Source: Pycnopodia helianthoides
Taxonomy: Eukaryota > Echinodermata > Asteroidea > Forcipulatida > Asteriidae
Direction: 5' to 3'
Assembly (NCBI GenBank): GCA_032158295.1
Contig: CM063250.1
Coordinates: forward strand, 4,265,001-4,329,000
DNA: 64,000 nt
This document shows, in pieces, positions 1 to 12,682 of the stretch. Under the pieces are notes generated by a model. That model had not been told where the DNA came from, did not search any database, and saw only the letters and a program-made list of their open reading frames with translations. Made by a program: the position numbers and the translations under genes. Each line of letters opens with the position of its first letter. The stretch's first letter is position 1.

Positions 1-107
1 GAAGAAAACTAAAAGTTTCCATATTTTAATCATAAATCATACCTCCATGCTTTAACACACTCTTTTCCTCTTGTACAGAAGTCCCCCTAAAATCCTAAAA
101 AATAAAT

Positions 108-185
108 TCCTGAGATTCCCAGTACACAATGAAGACCCAACAGGACGGGGGGGGGGGGGGGTACACCGTGCCAGATATCGAGCAC
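108..185 (+). repeat. Dispersed repeat, copy 1 of 2
   Basis: TTCCTGAGATTCCCAG.ACA.AATGAAGAC ... GTACACC..GCCA.ATATCGAG matches 60577-60660. A pure G run (148-161) lies inside. Confidence 0.6.
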
Positions 186-840
186 CAATTGGGTTCTCTC
201 TTCGGCCGGTCAGGGGACGCCGCGGGTCCACCCCCTACCCGAAGCAAAGTGCAAACTGATTACATGTGGTGTAGAGATGATGAGTTATGAACACAAAGAC
301 ATTTATTTTGGTGTCAAATGAAGCACCTGAGCGAAATTCTAGGTTTCGGGAGGGAGGGGGAGACTGCCCGACCGACCCGTTCTCCAGCACGTTTTGAGGG
401 CCATTGCGCTTTCCTGGCTTCGAATAGGCTAAGTCTCTAGATCCGTCAAAATGTGGAGATATTCTTTGCATTGTCTTGACATGCCCCCGTTCTCTTCAGC
501 CAGTTTAAACACACGCTGTGCTGAAATTTAATATTAGAATGCTTTTCTATTTGGGCGTTGAGAAGACACGTGAGGCATAACACTATTCGAAGTTTCCACG
601 ATAAAGCACGGGGGCATCTGGTATTGTGTGTCTTTGAATTGTATAGCTGCGATGAACTGCCTCAGAAACTGGGTTGAGATGCATTTTGACTCTGGGTATA
701 AAGTTACTTCGGTGGTGGGTGGTCGCACTGCCGGATGGGTGATGGGTGGGTGGTACAACGGACGAGTAGGTGTCCGTGTGAAACGTGCTCAGCGTTCCTA
801 ATGGTCGTCAACGAATCACGGTTGAATTGAGTAGTAGGTA

Positions 841-1540
841 TACAGGGGATTTAGACAGGGGTGAGAGGGGGAGTATTCCCAAAAGGAAGGGACCAGGTTG
901 TTGGGTGATATCATTGCCAGCGTCCTGGAATCCAAGCTGAAAAGTAATTTGGGTAGTGGGTGGTGCTGTAGAATCTAGTGAAGCGTGGCCCTCATCGCTG
1001 CCCGGTGTTTCGGTGTATTTGTGAATTGGATACAGGGGATTACAACCATACAGGGTGAGAGTATTCCCAAAAGGAAGGGACCAGGTTGTTAAGGTGATAT
1101 CATTGCCAGCGTCCTAGAATATATGAAAAGTAATTTGGGTAGTGGGTGGTGCTGTAGACTGGTCCGCTGTCCGACTGTCCCCTATCCGCAAGACCGCAAT
1201 GGGATGCGAGGTCAAAGGTGCGTTTGTCAGGATTCCTCCAAGCCGGTCTCTGGCGTAAAACACGAGCCTCGCAGTGTGACGTCAGATGTTCGGGCTAGTG
1301 GTGCTGTAGAATCTAGTGAAGCGTGGCCCTCACCGTTGCCCGGTGTTTCAGTGATTATAGTAGGAACAGGGGAATACAACCTACACAGGGGTGAGAGGGA
1401 GGGTGTTCCCAAAGGAAGGGACCAGGTTGATGGGTGATATCATTGCCAGCGTCCTGGAATCCATGACAGGTAAATTGTGTAGTGGGTGGTGCAGCTGTAG
1501 AATCTAGTGAAGCTCATCGTGGCCCGGTGTTCCGGTGAAT
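841..1540 (+). repeat. Degenerate tandem repeat, unit about 175 bp
   Basis: Three copies share GGTGAGAG...GTGTTCCC or GAGTATTCCCAAAAGGAAGGGACCAGGTTG, then TGATATCATTGCCAGCGTCCT, then GTAGTGGGTGGTGCTGTAGA: 841-1015, 1029-1160 and 1367-1535. A 1151-1295 insert splits the second copy, whose last part resumes at 1299. Confidence 0.75.
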
Positions 1541-1944
1541 TATTCAGTGGATGTTGCCGGTAAGTACACAAAAAAGGATGACGCTCAGGAACCCTTGGCG
1601 ACAATGATCGATCGGATGGGTGCAATCATCCAACATCCTAGATCTATCCCAAGACAAAACAAAACTGCTGCAGAAAAGTTGCGGGTACAACCCCAAAACT
1701 CTCTTGGGAGGAGCGTTGGTTCTGAGATTAACCGGTGTGGTATCGACGTTTCAAACAGTATGCTCTGCTCGTCTTCAGGGGTCCGTTTAGAGGTGCCTGG
1801 TGGTGGGTGGATGGGGCTTTGGTGGACAGGGCTGTGTGGTGGGGGTGTTAAGAGCAATGATGATGAAATCAGTGACATGGCCAAGGGGATGGGTTGGGAC
1901 GACAGGATACGATGTTCTCCAATTAAACTTGCCCATAAAGTCTA

Positions 1945-3860
1945 AAGCGGTCATATTGTGCGTCAATCCAAGCTATACGACTGCACACTTTTGATCAGTT
2001 CTTTGCATGATTCAACATTCTTTTTAGACATGAGTTGCATAAACAGATAGCTAAGCTTGTTCCGGATGACTGTTGTGCAAGTATGCTGCGCAATGGATTG
2101 AGCTACATTAAAAGATGGTGAAATACACATCAGGACCACTGACACATTGCTAAGGACGGCAAACGAAATCTTGCTCACGTTTTAAGTCAATCAATGGGTT
2201 CACAAATTCCAAGCAGCCGAGTAAGGGACTTAGGAATAATACAGGTGGCAGCATGAAATATGTAATTGATCCTTGTTTGTAAACGCCATTCTGCTGCCAC
2301 CTAGCGTCCACAAAATCTGCATTATTGGTTGAAACTGTTTTCGAACTTGTGTTCGTTTTGCTGATATTATCATAATGCTCTAGGCACCACGTTCACTTCG
2401 AACATAATGTATGGAAACATTTATATATTTCCATACTTCATTACAATTTCAAAGCAATACATAATCTGAAGAAAACAAATATTTAAAAAGTTGTTATAAA
2501 GGTATGTTTTACAAGGTAGAAAACAAAATAAGTATGGAGGCGTCTTCTATAAGCCATGGCTTGTTGTGAGATACAAGATGGACAGACAAACACGGGTAAA
2601 CAGGAACAAGGACGTTTGAATAAGCAGGCTGAACAACGACAGCAAGTATGGGATATAATAATGCATTAAGTGATGTACAAAGACAACTGGGTAAACCCCT
2701 TGCAAACTGTGCCAGCTGGGAGAGGAAAGCCGTTTTGTATAAAAGCTTTACACTTTCTACAAAATTGACTTCTGAATTGGAAACAACGAATAACAAAACA
2801 ACGTTCCAGCTACCACGACAATATGCGTGGCTTTTGTAGTATTGCATACTTTGATCGTAATAATGACACACACAGTGATTTACCTGTCAAGGATAAACTG
2901 CACTGCGAATTATTCACCACTGCTTGCTCGTCGTCCTCATGCCTCTTTGATGCCTCAAAGGATTTAGGGTTTTGAATAACGGTGCGACTAATTGGCGCGG
3001 CTTATTTTAGAACAAACCACTAATGAGGGGGGAACGCTCAGATGCGTTTACTGATTGGACAGATTTTTTGTCAGGCTGTTTTCGTCCATTCGTCGTTTTC
3101 TGTGGTTTTGTGTTGGTATGGTTTCGTATTTTTGAATTGCCGCTGTTTAACTCAGCATTTAGATAAAAGGTCAGCTGTGGTCTGTACGAAAAGTTAACCC
3201 TGCAAAATGAATCCTTGCTGTTTAGAAAACAAAACCCATTTGAAAAAGGAAGCTTTAATACAGCATTACCATACAGGAATTCGCAAACCCCGGGGAAATA
3301 GCGAGAGGTGTTGAATGTATGTCAACAGCCAATTCATGTAACCTTTACAAACAAACATGCCCAGAGTGCAGAGAGACGTTGGAACACTTCGGAGAGATCT
3401 ACAGTGAACTTTTAATCTTGGCTCTGGGGGATCTTTAGGAGAGAGGTGTTTGCCATGCGTTTCAGAGATGGCGTCAACGACAGCGCCTGGCGAAAAGCCC
3501 CCACCGAGTCAACCCAAGTGTTTCTCTCTCTCTCTCTCTCTCCATCAGTGTGGAGTGTGGGAACCAGACCAACCTCAGGCATCCCCCCATGTTTAAGATA
3601 CAGTTCAGGGTCGGTAATCGTCTGGGGTGTGGACATGGTTCAATCTGAAAGCTCGCTGATTATTATTTCATACCGGGTACCAATCCTCCAGAGAAATAAT
3701 CCTGCCTGAAATACCGTGTCATAATGGTCGAACGAAATCGCATTAGAACACCATCAACACCACCGTTACGTATGTCGATTGCAGAAATCGCAACAGCACA
3801 TTAAATATAAATGTGCATAAAGTCCGCTGACAAAACGAAGCTGTTTTCCTCATTTTTTTG
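1945..3860. other. Unrecognised non-coding DNA
   Basis: I see no gene here. It holds a short (TC)n run near 3525 and the hairpin at 2243. Confidence 0.5.
2243..2302. repeat. Inverted repeat (11-bp stem)
   Basis: AGGTGGCAGCA at 2243-2253 pairs exactly with TGCTGCCACCT at 2292-2302 across a 38-base loop. No element boundary is recognised. Confidence 0.5.
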
Positions 3861-3863
3861 GCA

Positions 3864-4206
3864 TTTAAAGGCCCTGTACACTATTGGTAAGATCGAAAAT
3901 CACAATGTTCACAGATTCACACATAAATTACATGATTTAAAGTAAGTAATGGTAGAAAGGGTTCCTTAAAATATTTCTGCCTAAAATGCTATCGTTTCTG
4001 AGAAACGAGTAAAACAATAGTAATTATCGCGCGCGATAATTTGAAAAAACAGAAAACACATAAGATCTCTTTTCACTATTTTCTCGTGACCTCGATGACC
4101 AATTGAGCTCAATCTTTCACAGGTTTGTTTGTTCATGCATATGTTTAATCACACAAAATGTTGACACTGATTTTGAGCTGTTACCAAAAGTGTACAATAC
4201 CTTTAA
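3864..4206 (+). mobile_element. TTTAAAGG element, family 2
   Basis: The ends are TTTAAAGGCCCTGTACACTA and the inverse of TTAAAGGTATTGTACACTTT. It contains the central palindrome AATTATCGCGCGCGATAATT (4022-4041) and the shared motif TTTTCACTATTTTCTCGTGA. Non-coding, 343 bp. Confidence 0.75.
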
Positions 4207-4307
4207 GTAAATAGATGGATGGTTTTGTACGAAAATTTGATTGTGTGCCGTGTTATTGAAGACCAGGGTGTGGGGTGAAAATGTTCGTCAAAATACAGTT
4301 ATCACTT

Positions 4308-4640
4308 TTAGGGTGGCATGGTTGGCTAGTGCGTAAGCGCTCGCCTCACACTATTGTGGAGCTGGTTCGATACCCGGCTAAGGACATATTTAAGTAGAGT
4401 TGTGCGTTGATTCTCTCATATTATGCTACGAGGTTTTTTTTCCGGCCCTCTGGTTTTCCTCCATCCAGAAAACAAATCAAAAACACTTTCGATCTCTTGC
4501 TTTGCTCAACACTTCCTATCTCTGTCTGTGCTCCGTGGTCATGGGTTAATGTGGCTGGCTGTCAAAGGCGCCCCCATGCCTGCGTCTCGAATATGTTGTA
4601 ACCGCGTCCTTCGCAACTCGGCTTCTCAGCTGCAAGTTAA
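4308..4640 (+). repeat. tRNA-derived SINE
   Basis: A tRNA-like head begins near 4310, with A box TGGCTAGTGCG at 4323 and B box GGTTCGATACC at 4363-4373. A body with the phrase CCGGCCCTCTGGTTTTCCTCC follows, typical of invertebrate SINE bodies. The 3' end is not clear and is set by eye before the C-tract at 4653. Confidence 0.55.
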
Positions 4641-4661
4641 GGATGATCAGCTCCCCCCCCC

Positions 4662-4900
4662 CCCAATTATAGTCTTGATTGGCGACGCTGTTTTTTGTAT
4701 TAGCCACCAGTAGAGGGCGCTACATTGACTGTTTGGGAGTCTGACTCAGAAGGACTGGGCAAGTCTATAAATCTGGATCATGTTCGTGTGGTACAGATAT
4801 CTCTTCTCCAATAATTCGTGTTGCGGACAGTAATTCGTGTTGCGACATCGCACTACGTTAAACAAAATGAACGTCGCCAATCAAGACTACCCCCAATTAT
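4662..4900. repeat. Small inverted-repeat element
   Basis: TAGTCTTGATTGGCGACG at 4670-4687 is inverted perfectly at 4872-4889, and CCCCCAATTAT flanks both arms. Between them AATTCGTGTTGCG occurs twice. Confidence 0.6.
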
Positions 4901-5687
4901 TGTTAGGGCGTGGTTCTTTCCATTTGTTTTTAACCGAAGTAGACGAGCACTTGCAAAACCAGTGCTACATTGGCGAGGAATCTTGTCATTTGAATTATTT
5001 TTTTTTTTTTAATTCCCAAAGAGTTACAGGCGTAAAAAACAAGTTTCTTGTGGACAGATGAGGCTAGACTGAAGGTTTCGTTTTGCGATCCGTGAGGTGA
5101 CGAGTATCGCACCGACCGAAAAAATACAAGCTGTGACAACAACACGCTGGGTGATTAAGGTGTCGACAATGAAGGAAATGTGCTCCATGTCCGCTGGTTG
5201 AAAAGGTCATAAATAAGCGGCTTGTTATTCTTTAATCAACCGATGGTCTTTGCTTTTTTAAGACAACGACCTTTCTTCCTTAAACTGGAGTCGTATTTTT
5301 GTCAACATCCAAGGTGACATTCAACTAGATTTTTTTTTTCAAACAGGAAATTACGATTATCAAAAATGTTCTGGGAACAACCAGGGACTCTGGGACGGGA
5401 AAAGTATTGAAATGCATCGCTGTAGATTATTTTGTTGTTAAAAAAATGAATTACTCAAGTGAAAGACTCCAGTGTTTATTAATAATAGAGTAGCCTATGT
5501 GCTGCTTTCTCCTTTTCTTTTTTTACACAGAGCCTATGTACCGGAGTACATGGGCGCAAGAGCCTAAATATTATTTGACTTGGTCAAACTATGATTCTCA
5601 TCCACATTACAGCGAGGTATGGTCCTTTGTTGGAGGAGTGTATACATGGATAGCGATTATGCCACACTCCGAAAAAAAATACACCCA

Positions 5688-5825
5688 AACCTTGAGTCAG
5701 TTTGACCCGAATCTTGTCAAATGACCAAAAGGATCAAAGTAGGCCTACACAGAATCCGAGTTAACATTCCAGGTTTAACCAGTTTGCGGTTCAGTCTGAC
5801 CCAGGACCGGGTCTTCGCTTCGTCC
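5688..5825. repeat. GGGTCA-type repeat fragment
   Basis: CAGTTTGACCCGAATCTTGTCA, GAATCCGAGTTAACATTCC and CAGTCTGACCCAGGACCGGGTC repeat the vocabulary of the copy at 16378-16705. Boundaries are uncertain. Confidence 0.4.
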
Positions 5826-5973
5826 CAGTGCCTTGACCTTAAAACCAAAGCGCCGGATGGCAAAGTCATGCACCCCATTGGTAATGCTCAGTCCACCATG
5901 CATCACACTCACACTGCAGCACTGCACGCATGACATACTTCCTGAACAAGAATCTGTGCAAGCTGATTAGTGA

Positions 5974-6178
5974 TTAGCCCATCCCAGCGGTCCTGAATAG
6001 GCCCCTGCCGAGCCAAGAATGGGTCAGGCCTCCCTTGGACCCGGGGGTCAGGCCTCCCTTGGACCCGGGGGTCAGGCCTCCCTTGGACCCGGGGGTCAGG
6101 CCTCCCTTGGACCCGGGGGTCAGGCCTCCCTTGGACCCGGAATCCGGGTCAATACCGACCCCGGAGTTTTTAGAGAGC
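5974..6178. repeat. GGGTCA-type repeat with 24-bp tandem expansion
   Basis: Five units of 24 bp (GTCAGGCCTCCCTTGGACCC + GGGG) fill 6022-6140. They are followed by GGAATCCGGGTCAATACCGACCCCGGAGTTTTTAGAG, the end sequence of the GGGTCA family also seen at 16378-16705 and 25417-25825. The minus strand has a repeating 8-residue frame but no sign of a gene. Confidence 0.8.
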
Positions 6179-6232
6179 ACACACCTTAGAAAGCATTAGG
6201 CGATTTGCATGACTTTACACGCCAAATAGAGA

Positions 6233-6392
6233 ATAGATGGATTGCAATACGCGTCATTGACCGCCATCTTTGATGTAAAACGATGGAAAAGGGGCACGCG
6301 TGTACGCGCTACGCACGACAGCTACTGTCAGCCAATGATAGCTCTTCACGCGTGCACAATGTGGTCAATGACGCGTATTGCAATCCATCTAT
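6233..6392. mobile_element. TATAGA-type small inverted-repeat element, family B copy 1
   Basis: A perfect 30-bp inverted repeat bounds it, beginning ATAGATGGATTGCAATACGC at 6233 and ending with its inverse at 6363-6392. It is 160 bp long, non-coding, and carries CCGCCATCTTTGATG near the left end. Confidence 0.8.
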
Positions 6393-6399
6393 ACACGCT

Positions 6400-8190
6400 A
6401 GGGCGCCATGGCTTAACTGTACTAGCAAAGTTGTCAACAACGCGTACTTTTCATTTTGCCCAAATATGCAATATACAATAAAATAAAATAGAACAAGAAA
6501 TCACTTGGGTAATGTGAATTTCAAAACACAATGCTCGCGTAAGAATTCCAATGCTCGCGTAAGTATGGTGATCTGACTTGATGTTTTGTCCGTGCAAAAC
6601 CGCATTCGTCAAGAACAATCTCTTGACTCAAACAACTTTACATTTTGCCGCCATTATCAAGGTAAAATTACAATTTATATCACAATTGTATACCTACAAA
6701 CCCAATTAAACTAAAATAATTCTTTAATGCATTAATTGTTGAATTAAAAACAAAAACGAGTACACCTTGATAAGGCCCTGTGTAAATTAAAACCAGTTTG
6801 ATTTCTTTCTCGACACTGTATTCAAATCAGTTGTTCCTCTCTGCTAATCCTAAAAGTAGAGCAGTGCGGTCACCTTTTTCAAACAACCTGCACGATACAG
6901 ACGACCTCTTATTAATTTATGGTATGTGAGATAATAAGTTAAACATTTATTCGCCTTCCCTAATAGCCATCGGGGCCTCAAATTGATGTCGACCCTGACA
7001 GGAAAGAGGAAATGAATGTGACAGAAAGAAAGAAAGAGACAAAATTAACAGTCTCTCCCTCCCAACCAATAATCACCCAATGCCATGAGCCATGGACAGA
7101 GACCAACAGACAACTGGAGGATAGCATACGAGTATTATTAATCTGTACATCGTGATGCTGGGGGAAAAAAATAAAATAAAATACATATTCGCCCGCCGGG
7201 TGGCATCGTGTATTTCTCGGGGAAACATTTCCGGCGCGCAGCCTTGTCTCGGCTTTTGATATCCCTCGGGGTGGCTAGGCGAGAACGGGATTAAAAACCA
7301 CTTTTTATTGAATAGACGGCGTTATAAATTGCCCAGATGAGAGAGGCTTGACTCTCGAGGTGAGGGTGGAAGTCGAGAAACAAAGAACCCAAGTTCCACC
7401 TTGGGCGACGACAATAGTGTTTGAATGCTTAGCATTTTGCGTGGGATGGGTGCTGCGATGTGAGGCTTCCTCCATCCCTTGGGGACACAGGAGAAGATTG
7501 TAGTGAACCATTTGGCTGAGACTGTGGAGTACCGATGTTCATCTTAACGTAGAGAGAAATTTTGTTGTTGTTTTTTTTGTTGAGACTGTACCAACATGGA
7601 CTCCTTCAAACGAGGACGGAGAAACCAATCTTTGCTCTTAATTGAATTTGGAGTAACCTCCATTGACGTTATTTGCCATCTGCTAGTATAAGACCTGTCA
7701 ATGCCAGACAGCGCTTGGGAGTCATCTTAGGAAAAACTTCCAAGTGACAGTATCCGATATGAGATATTTGTTATTGAAAAAGCGTACAGATAAGTATTGC
7801 TCAAAATGTCGGCAGTTATAGACGGTACTAACCCGTAACACAGAGCACGGACTTCCTTGATGCATTCTGTACTCATCAGCAATAGGGAGGACATTCTTTT
7901 TTTTTACATTTTAAAGAAGTATTATTGTGGTTTGCTACTTGATAATTGAAAGAAATCGCACCGTGTGCTTTTTCCTAACTGTTAATTATGTAGGAATGGG
8001 GCACAAACAATATTCTTTTCAGCTTTCACTTAAAAGTCTTGACTCCGTGTGGTAATGATACCAAATTCCTCATTGTGACCAGCGCAGTGTCTTGCCTGCC
8101 AAAAAAAATACCCTGAAATGTAAAATACCACCCATTTTGTGTGTAAACAAGGTGACATGGGCTAAAATGTAAACTTTTAAAATAGAATGG
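6400..8190. other. Unrecognised non-coding DNA
   Basis: No gene or repeat family is recognised. AATGCTCGCGTAAG is repeated once near 6528-6560. Confidence 0.5.
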
Positions 8191-8194
8191 GGTT

Positions 8195-8345
8195 GAACAA
8201 AGAAAAATTGACTAGAGCGGGATTTGAACCAACGACCTCCGGATTAACGTACCGGCGCTCTACCAACTGAGCTATCTAGCCCTATGTTGGCGGTCTCCTT
8301 ATTTTGTCAATATCTTTGTTCGGGGGTGCAAGTCAGAAGCCATAC
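8195..8345 (-). repeat. tRNA-derived SINE (Asn-like head)
   Basis: On minus the sequence reads like a tRNA: GGGCTAG acceptor, A box TAGCTCAGTTGG, an anticodon loop ACGTTAA (GTT in the anticodon place) and B box GGTTCAAATCC. The T stem and one anticodon pair mismatch, and the flanks match the copy at 27760-27905. That makes it a SINE rather than a working tRNA gene. Confidence 0.65.
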
Positions 8346-8540
8346 AACCGTTAACTGCCGTGTAGCCAGGGATCACACCCAAGTTTACGATACAACCTGG
8401 GAAGCAGCAGCCACGGGATCACCTTGAGGGGATGCGACTTTTTTGATTTAATGTCAAGTAAAAAATAGAGTAACTCATGAAATGAAAGGTGACTTGTACT
8501 TTTATTTTAACGCAAAGAAAAAGGACAAGGAATAAAAAAC

Positions 8541-8935
8541 TTTAAAGGAACATTACAGAATTGTTTTTTGCTAACAAAACAGTTGCTGGCAGTGTAAGCA
8601 CTTTATGTAAACCACCATATACATAAACTGACAAACCTGCAGAAGTTTGAGATCGATCGGCCATCTGGGTCACGAGAAAATAGTGAAAACCCGATTACAC
8701 ATTTGCATGAAATCGTATAGATTCAGTAAATGAATAAAACTCTCACTGAGCGATAAACTCCAATCGGAAAATTAGTTTATTCATTTCTCATCAAATATGG
8801 CATTTCAGACAGAAATATTTAAAGGGATGTTCTCTACTATCATCATCATTAGACCGTGTAAGTTTAATGTAAATCTGTGATAAAAAAGGTTATTTTACAA
8901 GTTTTTTTCTTACCAATTCTGTAATGTTCCTTTAA
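8541..8935 (+). mobile_element. TTTAAAGG element, family 1
   Basis: It is bounded by TTTAAAGGAACATTACAGAA and its inverse. This is the same family and orientation as the copy 450 bp further on (9385-9778). Non-coding; it contains GGGTCACGAGAAAATAGTGA. Confidence 0.8.
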
Positions 8936-9384
8936 CTACGCATGTATTTTTTTTATTTTATTTTTTTTATTTTTTTACATTTCCACCATAGATCGGAAAC
9001 ATTATTATGATGACAAATGTCGCCTGCGGGTCATAAAAGCCACGACCAGCTGGATCTGTATTCGATTCCTTTTTTTTCTTGTAAATTTCTAATCCGGATT
9101 TATCGCACCATCTGTCCGAGTATGTGTCGGCGTGTTATAATACCGTTACCGGCAAATAAAATATGGCTGAAGAAAAAAAATAATAAACCCGTTACTTTAA
9201 GTTTTGAAATGCGTGCAGGAAACTTCATGAACACAAAATGTGAAAGAAGTTTTTTTTACAGGTTTTGTGAGTTTGGAGTGCCGTGATTAAGGGGGTTTGT
9301 TTTGCACTTCTCTTACAACGTGTTTTATCTAAGTGTAGTATCCACATGTCTGGGTATTTTACCTGGGTTATGAACGAGGGGTGC

Positions 9385-9778
9385 TTAAGGGAACATTACA
9401 GAATTGGTTTTTGCTAACAAAACAGTTGCTGGCAGTGTAAGCACTTTATGTAATCCACCATATACATAAACTGACAAACCTGTAGAAGTTTGAGATCGAT
9501 CGGCCATCTGGGTCACGAGAAAATAGTGAAAAACCGATTACACATTTGCATGAAATCACACAGATTCAACAAATAAATAAAACGCTCACTGAGCGATAAA
9601 CTCCAATCGGAAAATTAGTTTATTCATTTCTCATCAAATATGGCAGTTCAGACAGAACTATTTCAAGGGATGTTTTCTACTATCATCATCATTAGACCGT
9701 GTAAGTTTTATGTAAATCTGTGATCCAAAAGTATATTTTACAAGTTTTTTTATAATCAATTCTGTAATGTTCCTTTAA
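9385..9778 (+). mobile_element. TTTAAAGG element, family 1
   Basis: The ends are TTAAGGGAACATTACAGAAT and the inverse of TTAAAGGAACATTACAGAAT. It differs from 8541-8935 by scattered substitutions only. Confidence 0.8.
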
Positions 9779-9779
9779 G

Positions 9780-10800
9780 GGAAGTCCCCCCCAAAAATCA
9801 GCGGAATTGATCCACACATTTTGTAGTTATTAAAAAAGTATGAAGCTGGTCCTCCCAACTACGCTCCGTGGCTGCTCTGATGGTTTTAATCATTGGTTTT
9901 AATAATTATGAATAACACAGTGTACGGTCATGCAAGCTGTCTATTCTGAAGCATTCCGTCTGATGCACAATTTTTAATCGTTCAACACTAAATCCGAAAA
10001 CACTTACACTTCCCCCTTTTACATCCCAAACAATCCCAGTACACACACTCCGCGTCTAAAAGTACAACCCCGCCGCGTTTCGGATTTCAAACTGCATTGT
10101 CGTCGCCTTGGTTGTTTTTTCCTTCTTCTTCTTTACGGAATTCCCAGGTATATCACCGTGCCAATTTTTAATTTCGTCTTCGATTCCATATAAAGGAATA
10201 TTTGTGCATTAGGGTTATCACGAGTGACGGTGAGACATTGATCAAATATCGCCTTGCCGTCGTCCCCGCTGAGATGCTTCACGGCTATAATGCCTCGCCA
10301 GGAACAGCAAGAGAGAGAGAGAGAAGGAAAGAAGATCACACAGTGTCAAGCAGCAAGTCCTTCCACATCGAGAAGAGCTTCTTTGCACAACGATTTTACA
10401 GTGCTCCAGGGGCTTACAACCGCTACCCCCTTCAGGTCTCAAAGTTGCCTTAAATTTCCTACAGGCAAAAAGATGCGAAGAAGATGAATCTCGACTGTCA
10501 GAATCTACCACGGCATGCGAGCTCCGGGGAACGTTAATGGCAGCATGGAGTCCAATTTGTCCCTGGCACCCAACACGGGCATACGAGATGTCCGGTCCTC
10601 ATGCATTTGAATCCCAGAGGACCATCACATTATAAATGAGAATTCCCGATAGGCAGCTTGTGTGTAGCGGAGTCTGACAACGATTTGCATGTCTCCCGAG
10701 ATATAGAAGTTCGCCAACGAGAAAAACTATAGTGACTACCAGGGTTTGATTTCTTCTACAGCTTCATTCGAGAGATGTTTCATTCATTGAACGATACTTC
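9780..10800. other. Unrecognised non-coding DNA
   Basis: Several overlapping short frames lie at 10130-10510 on both strands, around a (GA)n run at 10310. None has an ATG-plus-domain case for being real. Confidence 0.45.
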
Positions 10801-10814
10801 ATGTACCAAAAAAA

Positions 10815-10960
10815 AAAACGGTCTGGCTTTATCGACAGATGCCACATTCAGCGGTTTGACTTCATCGACAAACACTTTATCCAATGGTTAAACTTCATCG
10901 ACAGTTTGAGCTTCATCGACAAAATGCCATTTGAAATTCAAAGGTTTGACGTCATGGTCG
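10815..10960 (+). repeat. Degenerate short tandem repeat (TTCATCGACA)
   Basis: (G/A)(A/C)TT(C/T)ATCGACA recurs four to five times at 18-38 bp spacing (about 10827, 10859, 10896, 10910). It is an old or short minisatellite. Confidence 0.55.
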
Positions 10961-11228
10961 CTATGTTTTCAAACCCTACTGGACAAAATACAGACATGTT
11001 CAAAATATGGTCCAAAAATATAACTTTTTCAGCATGTCAAACACGAAGGTTTTATAAATGTTTATGCACGTTCTGAGTGTATAAATGTTTATACACAGTT
11101 AGTGACGCGGGAAAATACTCGAACTATTCCTTTAGGAGCACGTCAAGCGGACTAATACTCTGTTGTAGTGCCTGGCCTGGCACTCGTGCTAACAGCTTTT
11201 AAAAGGTATTGTTTTTACTCGTCACTTG

Positions 11229-11647
11229 TACCAACTTTAGTTTCACTGACATCAACATTTTATAACAACTTTGGTTCACTGGAATCAACATTTTTATACC
11301 AACTTTAGTTTCACTGACGTCAACATTTTTATACCACCTTTAGTTTCACTGACATCAACATTTTATAAAAACTTTAGTTTCACTGAGAGCAACAATTTTA
11401 TACCAACTTTAGTTTCACTGACATCAACATTTTTATAACAACTTTAGTTTCACTGACATCAACATTTTTATAACAACTTTAGTTTCACTGACAACAACAT
11501 GTTTATACCAACTTTAATTTCACTGAAACCAACATGTTTATACCAACTTTAATTTCACTGACATCAACATTTTTATTTCACCTTTAGTTTCACCGACATC
11601 AACATTTTATACCAACTTTAGTTTCACTGGCATCAACATTTTTTACC
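11229..11647 (+). repeat. Minisatellite, 35-bp unit, about 12 copies
   Basis: The unit is ACCAACTTTAGTTTCACTGA + CATCAACATTTTTAT. Copies vary by one T in the T run and by ACATC/ACAAC/AAACC variants. No coding capacity. Confidence 0.85.
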
Positions 11648-12682
11648 AAGAGAATCATGTACCCTTTCACACTTTAGTATACACAAGAGCAAGCTTCAGT
11701 ACAAAGTTTTGTGATATACCGACATACCGGTGGAAATACGAGTGGATATCCCCAAGGGCTTTGCCTTCAATACTCGTATCCCTCTCTTTCTCTCTCTCCT
11801 TCCCCTCAGGCAAAGGGAAACATAACCAAGCCCCTCGACCCCTCGTTCGATTGAGTATTGACTTGACATACTCATCCTCGTGTGGTTAGCCCACGTCGCT
11901 TCATCTTCCAGGGGGAAACACGAGTGATGTTTTGTGTTTTTGTGTGCGTGTGTGCGTGTGGGTTCTTTCTGCTCCTTTTCTGGTCATTGATCGTTGTCTT
12001 CTATAACGCTCTAAATACCCGCTGGACATTGCAGGGTCAGGGACAGAACGGTGATGACGTCATTGCTGGGACTGTGATGTGATAATAGTTCGCATGTTGT
12101 GTCCCCTACTTCTGTTTTTGAACTGATCGGGGCACGAACAAAGTTGGTTTCAGGCGGCAGCGTTATGATCCGTGTTGAAAAGTGGATTTTGACAATTACG
12201 CCACACTTCCGAATTCAGATTATTCATTATCTATACTGCCTACGCATTTTCATTTTATTTCATTAATATTCTTTTGATTTATCCAATCTGATTGTGAAGC
12301 CAGGATTCTCAGAAAAGCAAACTCAATCAGCGTACTAGCCAAGAACCCGGGAAGGACGTTTCAGTTCATAGATGTGGGAGGAAAACCCCGGAGACTTTCT
12401 CTATAGGTGTGGGGCGAGGAAAGATAAAACCACTACACGCCATCGCGACCGCCTAGATTTTCACATCACAATGATATCTTTGTTCTGTATCATTAGAAAT
12501 ACACAAGAAATGGATTGTTTCCAATGTGAGTTATTTTGACATAAGTCTATAACTTTGGTCTGATATTTTTGTCTGCTTTTTAAAGCACTGTTTAACTTTG
12601 TTTATAACAAGTTTCGCCTAAAACTTACTTTGTTTTCACCAAAAAATAAAAAGGAGAATGTTATTAATTTTACGGTTTCTGC

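Noticed and set aside
8213..8284. Possible functional tRNA-Asn on minus
   Set aside because: The T stem does not pair, base 33 is not T, and SINE flanks are shared with 27760-27905.
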